Below are positions 59,916 to 64,000 of a stretch of DNA of 64,000 nucleotides, piece after piece. The position numbers were made by a program, and so were the translations under genes. The stretch lies in the NCBI GenBank assembly GCA_017517745.1, contig JAFWYJ010000051.1, positions 1-64,000 of the forward strand. Reading direction: 5' to 3'. The notes under the pieces were generated by a model. It was not told the DNA's origin and ran no database searches. It saw only the letters and a list, made by a program, of their open reading frames with translations. How positions within the stretch are numbered: position 1 is the stretch's first letter; each line of letters opens with the position of its first letter. Source of the stretch: Clostridia bacterium (GTDB lineage Bacteria > Bacillota > Clostridia > Oscillospirales > CAG-272).

Positions 59916-60260
59916 ATGCCTTTTATCGATACCAAGCTCAACATCCGCCTGTCGGAAGAAAAAGAAACCGTCCTGAAAGCCAAACTCGGAGAAGCCATCT
60001 CGCTCTTCGCCGGAAAAAGCGAATATTGGCTCATGCTCAATTTCACCGACAACTGTCGGATGTGGTTCCGAGGCTATCAGAATTTCCCCATTGCAATGGT
60101 CGAAATCAAGCTGTTTGGCAGTGCAGATGAAGACACTTGCGCAAAAATGACGAAAACCATCTGCGACCTCTTTCAAAAAGAGCTTCAGATCTCTCCCGAC
60201 CACGTTTACGTCAAATACGAGTTTACCGACCGTTGGGGATGGAACGGAGACAATTTCTGA
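59916..60260 (+). CDS. MIF-family tautomerase-like protein
   Basis: The 114-residue protein starts MPFIDTKLNI, so the catalytic Pro-2 of the macrophage migration inhibitory factor (MIF)/phenylpyruvate tautomerase family is in place. It has the beta-alpha-beta repeat pattern of that fold (PIAMVEIKLFGSAD, KMTKTICDLFQKEL, HVYVKYEFTDRWGWNGDNF). MIF-like proteins in bacteria tautomerise phenylpyruvate-type keto acids, and in hosts can mimic cytokine activity; whether either holds here is unknown. GAAAGGAG selects the ATG at 59916. It is a single-gene unit with promoter and terminator. Confidence 0.88.
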   Translation: MPFIDTKLNIRLSEEKETVLKAKLGEAISLFAGKSEYWLMLNFTDNCRMWFRGYQNFPIAMVEIKLFGSADEDTCAKMTKTICDLFQKELQISPDHVYVKYEFTDRWGWNGDNF

Positions 60261-60280
60261 CCACCGTTTTCAAAGAAAAG

Positions 60281-60320
60281 ACTTCCGCACGCCGTAGTGA
60301 TCACGGGTGCGGAAGTTTTT
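60281..60320. terminator. Bidirectional terminator between MIF-type and permease genes
   Basis: ACTTCCGCAC pairs with GTGCGGAAGT, with TTTTT on the plus side and CTTTTC on the minus side. Confidence 0.85.
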
Positions 60321-60334
60321 ATGTTTGTGCAAAC

Positions 60335-61198
60335 TCAGAAAATCACGTCAATCAAAATTCCGGACAAAACACCCACCGCCCACAAAATGCCGACAACACG
60401 GAAGGAGTCGCGCACGGGACGGTTGCCTCGGAAGAGCACGGCGATGCCGATGCCGGCGTTCACGAGAAGACCGGACAACAGACATCCCAGGGAAAGGAAT
60501 CCCCCCAGATAGAGCTCGGTCAGCACCACCGAAGACGCACAGTTGGGGATCAACCCCACCACCGATGCCAAAAGATTGCCGATCACGGGACGGTCGAGAA
60601 TGACCGAAGCCAACCACTCCTCGCCAACCCAATGGATCAACAGCTCGAGCACCAGCGTGACGGCGAAAATAAACAGCGTGACCGAAAGCGTATGCTTGAG
60701 CGCGGACAGTGCGAAATGATCGTGACAATCACATTTCTCTCGCTCGCAAAGTGCCTCGATCTGCGGCTCGTTTTCCCCCATCACGTGCTTGGAGCGATAA
60801 ATTCGCGCGATCGTATCCACCGCAAATCCGACAACCACGGCAACCGCCAGCTTGATGCCGAGAATCTTGAAGATCTCCACCGCGGGTGCGCCGCGAGAGA
60901 TCATGATGGGGAGCATTTCATCCGACGTGGAGAGATAAACCGCCAAAAGAGTTCCCGTTGTGATGACGCGTCCGCAGTAAAGCCCCGACGCCGCGGCGGA
61001 AAAGCCGCATTGCGGAACGATGCCGAGCGCACCGCCGAGAAGCGGACCGACCTTGCCCGAGCGTCGCAACAGCTTCTCTGCGGAGTTGCCCGAGCGATGC
61101 TCCAAAAACTCCATCAAAAGATAGCTCAAAAACAAGAACGGAACGAGCTTGAGCGTATCCAGAAGCGTATGCCACAAAATTTCAAGAAGGTGTTCCAT
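60335..61198 (-). CDS. ArsP_2-type permease (putative arsenic/manganese efflux protein)
   Basis: The 287-residue protein has about eight transmembrane helices in two repeats, each with a conserved motif: GALGIVPQCGFSAAASGLY and VVGLIPNCASSVVLTELYLG. A cytoplasmic loop in the middle is rich in Cys and His (EREKCDCHDHF), which fits metal binding. The family (ArsP_2, PF11449-type) is annotated as arsenic efflux or manganese transport, so the substrate is uncertain. It overlaps the 3' end of the Fur gene by 17 bases, so the two are coupled and likely metal-regulated together. Confidence 0.85.
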   Translation of the reverse strand: MEHLLEILWHTLLDTLKLVPFLFLSYLLMEFLEHRSGNSAEKLLRRSGKVGPLLGGALGIVPQCGFSAAASGLYCGRVITTGTLLAVYLSTSDEMLPIMISRGAPAVEIFKILGIKLAVAVVVGFAVDTIARIYRSKHVMGENEPQIEALCEREKCDCHDHFALSALKHTLSVTLFIFAVTLVLELLIHWVGEEWLASVILDRPVIGNLLASVVGLIPNCASSVVLTELYLGGFLSLGCLLSGLLVNAGIGIAVLFRGNRPVRDSFRVVGILWAVGVLSGILIDVIF

Positions 61199-61622
61199 CG
61201 CTCACGCCTCCCTTCCCCTCGGCACGGCAAGCGGCGCAAACGCCGTACAGGATCGATCTGCCGCGATCGACCGAAAATCCGTGCACGCGGAGCAAATGCT
61301 CGACGAATTCCGCCGAATCTCCGCAGTCCAGATGATTCAATTTTCCGCACACGGTGCATTGCTCGTGAAAATGACTGCCGCAGTCACAGCCCTTGCCAAC
61401 GTATTGATAAACCGCGCATTTGCGCGCCTCGTCACGAAACTTTCGCACCGTCTCATCGGCGCAGAGGCTCGTCAGGTGACGGTAAACACTGCTCCGTCCC
61501 TCGGTCTCGCTCCCGTTGAGTGCCTCGCAAAGCTCCTCGGCGCAAAATTGCCGATCGGGATGCCGCGACAGATAGGAGACCAACGCCTCACGCCCGCCGC
61601 TTTTATAGCTCTTTTTTTGCAT
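61182..61622 (-). CDS. Fur-family metal-dependent transcriptional regulator
   Basis: The 146-residue protein has a winged-helix start (SYLSRHPDRQFCAEELCEAL, then RSSVYRHLTSLCADETVRKF), the HFHEQC-type metal region and two CxxC zinc pairs (CTVCGK and CAACRAEG). Fur-family members sense iron, zinc, manganese or peroxide; which metal this one uses is not clear. AAGGAAG selects the ATG. A perfect 9-1-9 Fur-like box overlaps its own -10 region, so it should repress itself and the overlapping permease gene. Confidence 0.92.
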   Translation of the reverse strand: MQKKSYKSGGREALVSYLSRHPDRQFCAEELCEALNGSETEGRSSVYRHLTSLCADETVRKFRDEARKCAVYQYVGKGCDCGSHFHEQCTVCGKLNHLDCGDSAEFVEHLLRVHGFSVDRGRSILYGVCAACRAEGKGGVSDGTPS

Positions 61623-61644
61623 AATTCTTCCTTTTTGAACTCAA

Positions 61645-61663
61645 TTTGAGAATGATTCTCAAA
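61645..61663. promoter_or_regulatory. Fur-type operator (9-1-9 palindrome)
   Basis: TTTGAGAATGATTCTCAAA is a perfect inverted repeat around a central G and matches the Fur-family core TGATAATnATTATCA at 13 of 15 positions. It starts one base from the -10 box of the fur promoter. Confidence 0.85.
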
Positions 61664-61691
61664 TTATAACACAAAACCTCGCGTTTGTCAA
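61663..61691 (-). promoter_or_regulatory. Perfect SigA promoter of the Fur-permease operon
   Basis: Minus strand: TTGACA, 17-base spacer, TATAAT, with the Fur box just downstream. Confidence 0.9.
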
Positions 61692-61773
61692 CACCAACCG
61701 GAAAATTTTTATAGAAAGGCGACTTTTGCGATAGAGCTTTTTGAAAAAATCCGCATCACGCACAAAAGAAAAT

Positions 61774-61801
61774 GCCATTTTGGAGGCAATCCCAAAATGG
61801 C
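61774..61801 (-). terminator. Hairpin, possible terminator
   Basis: GCCATTTTGG pairs with CCAAAATGGC across an 8-base loop. On the minus strand ATTTTCTTTTG follows. Confidence 0.5.
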
Positions 61802-61878
61802 GGTGAGCGCAATTGAACGGTCGAGCGCACAGATAAACAATTATGTTTTCACCCATGCAATAAAAGTTTTTGCGGGGG

Positions 61879-61912
61879 TGTGGGGGCGCTTTTTTCAAAA
61901 AACGCCCCCACA
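61879..61912 (-). terminator. Strong terminator of the glutaminase-like gene
   Basis: TGTGGGGGCG pairs with CGCCCCCACA across a T/A-rich loop, directly after the stop at 61938 on the minus strand. Confidence 0.7.
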
Positions 61913-61937
61913 AAACGCATCCTTCCAAACGCGCTTT

Positions 61938-63905
61938 TTATTTTCCGAATCGCTTCGCGAGCAGATTGACGTAGAATCCGCCGAGAACCGAGCGGGCTTG
62001 GAACTCTGCCTGTCGTGCATCGGAGGTATAATACCAGTCGGTGACCGGGACGCGGTCCTCGCTCTCCGAGATCATGCGCGCGATGGCGGTATATACCTTC
62101 TTGGTATAAATCTTGTTGTCGGTCATGACCGTGGTCCAAGCCATCCAGTCGAGCTTGGTGTAATCCGAACGGCTGTCGAGCGGCACACCGTAGCGGTTCA
62201 TTTTGGAAAGATAGACCTCCACCTCCTCGCGCAGCACGCTCTCATCAAAGAGTCCGAGATCGAGCAGACGGTCCCAAATGATATTATATTTCATGCTCCA
62301 GGTGTCCTCGAGATCAAAGGTCAGACGCCAGCCCTTGGCGTTCTGCTTCTTGGCGTCCTTCACCCAGCACGCCGCCATCTCCTTGGCGACCTCGGCATAC
62401 TTCGGCTCGTCAAAGAGCTTTGCATAAGCGGCGAGCGCGGTGATCGCCTTGAGGCTGAGATTGCAGTTTTGCGCGAGGTGTCCCGCGAAGTCGTCGGTGC
62501 AGAGCTGATTTTCGGGATTGTAACCGTACTCGACCAGATAGTCAGCCCACTTCTGCAGAAGATCGCGGTTTTCCTCGGCGAGCTTGCGATCGCCGTCGAC
62601 GGCATAAGCCGCGGCAACCGTGAGGATCGCGTTACCGCACTCCTCAACCGGCATTTGCATATCAAGGCGCAGCGAACCCGTACCGCCCTTGGGCAGACCG
62701 TAGACCTGACCGTTGCAGAAGGGATAGCATCCGCAGTCATGCGGCGCGAAGTCAAACTTCCATTGCTCGGTGCGCGCGAAGGCAAAGAGCGGGCGCATCA
62801 TGCCGCGCACCAGCTCGGGATTGTAGAGCAGGAAGAGCGGGATCGAGGGATAGGTGACGTCGAGCGTGGCAAGACATCCGTTGCTGAAGTTCTCCTTGGA
62901 GAGGAACATCAATTCGCCGTCGACCTCGATCGTCTTGTGCGCCGAGATCGCCTGACGGTAGGTCAAGGCGCCGATCTGCGCGTATTCGGGCGTGACCGCC
63001 TCCATCTCTGCCATCAGCTTGGCGTCAAACGCGGCACACTCGGCACGCAACGCGTCGGCTTCCTTCACAGCGACTGCAAGCATGGTGTCAAAGTCACCGT
63101 AGAATTTCTTGTAGTAAGCATCCACGGGCTTGTGGTAGTATTCGATCGCCTTGATATCGTCGTAGGCAAGGACGATCACGTCGGAGAGCTTGTCGGAGAC
63201 GGTGTAGAGGAGCGGCAGCCTGTTGGGCTTGATGGATTGCAGATCGTCGGGGTTGAGACGCGATTCGACGAAACGCTTTTTGAAGAATGCGCGACGGCGA
63301 TAGAAGTTTGCGATGTGCGCGTTGGGATGCACGAGGTGGAGATAGCCCCAGTCAATGCGGACGTCGTCGCCGCAGCAGTTGAGGATATTCTGTTCCTTAT
63401 TGCCGATCCACACGTGTCCCGCATCCTCGCCGCCCGAGAAGAACTGTCCCTTCAGGTCTCCGGCAAGCTGAACCGAAGCGTCGAAATAGACCTCGAAGGA
63501 GTGTCCTTCCTCGTGGGGGGTGATCTCATAGAAGACGTAAGAAACCGGTCTCGTCATGACCTCGAGACGGTCCATCAGAAGCGGCGTGACGAAGGTGACC
63601 GTCAGGTCGCACGCCTTGTGCGTGAAGGTGTAAACCGTGGTGGTGGGATTGACGGTGACCGAGGTCTGCTTGAGTGCCTTGCCGTTGGGGATGTACGAAT
63701 ACTGCCCCAAGCCGCAGCCCTCGATTCCGGGCAGACCCATGAAGCGGTAGGACTCGCCGTCAACCGTGAGGACACCGCACATCGAATGGCTGGAACCCGT
63801 CCAGTGACGCGTGACGTCTCCGTTGAGCTTGTCGTCAAAGCTCCAAACGCTGAAATAAGGATCGCAAGCGATCAGCGGGATCGCCGTGGGACGAAAATTT
63901 TTCAT
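61938..63905 (-). CDS. Glutaminase A-like protein (DUF5127/DUF4965/DUF1793)
   Basis: The 655-residue protein matches the glutaminase A-like family. It starts FRPTAIPLIACDPYFSVWSF, carries HWTGSSHSMCGVLTVDGESY and FYGDFDTMLAVAVKEADALR in the first half, then an (alpha/alpha)6-like domain with APHDCGCYPFCNGQVYGL, QMPVEECGNAILTVAAAYA, SLKAITALAAYAKLFD and KYNIIWDRLLDLGLFD. Fungal members convert glutamine to glutamate, but most bacterial ones are uncharacterised and may be glycosidase-like. There is no signal peptide. GGAAAGG precedes the ATG, and a TATAAT (63977-63982) lies upstream near the window edge. Confidence 0.85.
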   Translation of the reverse strand: MKNFRPTAIPLIACDPYFSVWSFDDKLNGDVTRHWTGSSHSMCGVLTVDGESYRFMGLPGIEGCGLGQYSYIPNGKALKQTSVTVNPTTTVYTFTHKACDLTVTFVTPLLMDRLEVMTRPVSYVFYEITPHEEGHSFEVYFDASVQLAGDLKGQFFSGGEDAGHVWIGNKEQNILNCCGDDVRIDWGYLHLVHPNAHIANFYRRRAFFKKRFVESRLNPDDLQSIKPNRLPLLYTVSDKLSDVIVLAYDDIKAIEYYHKPVDAYYKKFYGDFDTMLAVAVKEADALRAECAAFDAKLMAEMEAVTPEYAQIGALTYRQAISAHKTIEVDGELMFLSKENFSNGCLATLDVTYPSIPLFLLYNPELVRGMMRPLFAFARTEQWKFDFAPHDCGCYPFCNGQVYGLPKGGTGSLRLDMQMPVEECGNAILTVAAAYAVDGDRKLAEENRDLLQKWADYLVEYGYNPENQLCTDDFAGHLAQNCNLSLKAITALAAYAKLFDEPKYAEVAKEMAACWVKDAKKQNAKGWRLTFDLEDTWSMKYNIIWDRLLDLGLFDESVLREEVEVYLSKMNRYGVPLDSRSDYTKLDWMAWTTVMTDNKIYTKKVYTAIARMISESEDRVPVTDWYYTSDARQAEFQARSVLGGFYVNLLAKRFGK

Positions 63906-64000
63906 GTTGCATTTTCCTTTCCGTTGCTTCGATTTGCTTTTGTTTGCGAACGTTTCCGTTTTTGCATCTTGCCTTTATTATATCGCAGAAAAAGCCGAAA

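Noticed and set aside
61659..61928. 89-codon minus-strand frame upstream of the glutaminase-like gene's terminator
   Set aside because: It spans the Fur promoter and two hairpins and has no ribosome binding site.
1..64000. rRNA genes, intact tRNA genes, transposases, integrases, phage genes or CRISPR-Cas
   Set aside because: None was found; the only tRNA-like fold (33148-33211) lacks a usable anticodon arm.

Overview
The window looks like a chromosomal piece of an uncultured, probably gut-dwelling, spore-forming member of the Clostridia (Firmicutes). The evidence is AGGAGG-type ribosome binding sites before most genes, many TTGACA/TATAAT promoters with 17-base spacers, the sporulation genes yqfC, yqfD and ylbJ, a SigH-like sigma factor, DUF4364 and DUF2752 proteins, and several glycoside hydrolases of plant- or host-glycan type. 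I cannot name a genus. I see no rRNA, intact tRNA, CRISPR array, transposase or phage gene.

Region 1 (1-11130, minus strand) is a block of secreted or surface proteins. It holds the start of a lipoprotein, an endonuclease/exonuclease/phosphatase (EEP) enzyme, and three very long reading frames built from GLUG-type repeats. Two of the long frames look like one giant protein split by a frame break near 4500. A 44-residue peptide gene lies between the GLUG genes. Region 2 (11736-20699) has an atypical SHMT-like enzyme divergent from an AraC regulator, a two-part threonine/serine exporter, a GH51 arabinofuranosidase, and a minus-strand operon of a GH123-like protein, a GH5-like glycosidase and an alkaline-phosphatase-superfamily protein. 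Region 3 (20878-31499) is mostly housekeeping: an EF-G-like GTPase, TatD, GpsA, MetG with a membrane protein, a CmpB-type membrane protein, a beta-propeller glycosidase and homoserine dehydrogenase.

Region 4 (31633-37855) carries DUF4364, the SigH-like sigma factor, a tRNA-like fold, a zinc-ribbon protein, an ABC exporter, a glycosyltransferase and small membrane proteins. Region 5 (37921-44542) is a metabolic cluster (M81 and M24 hydrolase-fold proteins, an ASRT-family beta-sandwich protein) facing an AraC regulator, then a ThuA-like protein, and an ECF-type sigma factor with a large C-terminal extension bracketed by two near-identical hairpins. Region 6 (44702-53701, minus) is the conserved Firmicutes operon yqfC-yqfD-phoH-ybeY-era-recO, with mutS2 downstream and two extra genes inserted between ybeY and era: a membrane protein and a third EEP enzyme. 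ylbJ diverges from its head.

Region 7 (54756-63905) holds a SLOG-like protein and a small XRE regulator that share a divergent promoter region with three palindromic operators. After them come HIT and FkbM genes driven by face-to-face promoters, two membrane proteins of unknown function, MgtC, a MIF-family tautomerase, a Fur regulator with its permease and a Fur-box over its promoter, and a large glutaminase-like (DUF4965/DUF5127) protein. Transcription units are short and well delimited by strong, often bidirectional, hairpin terminators.
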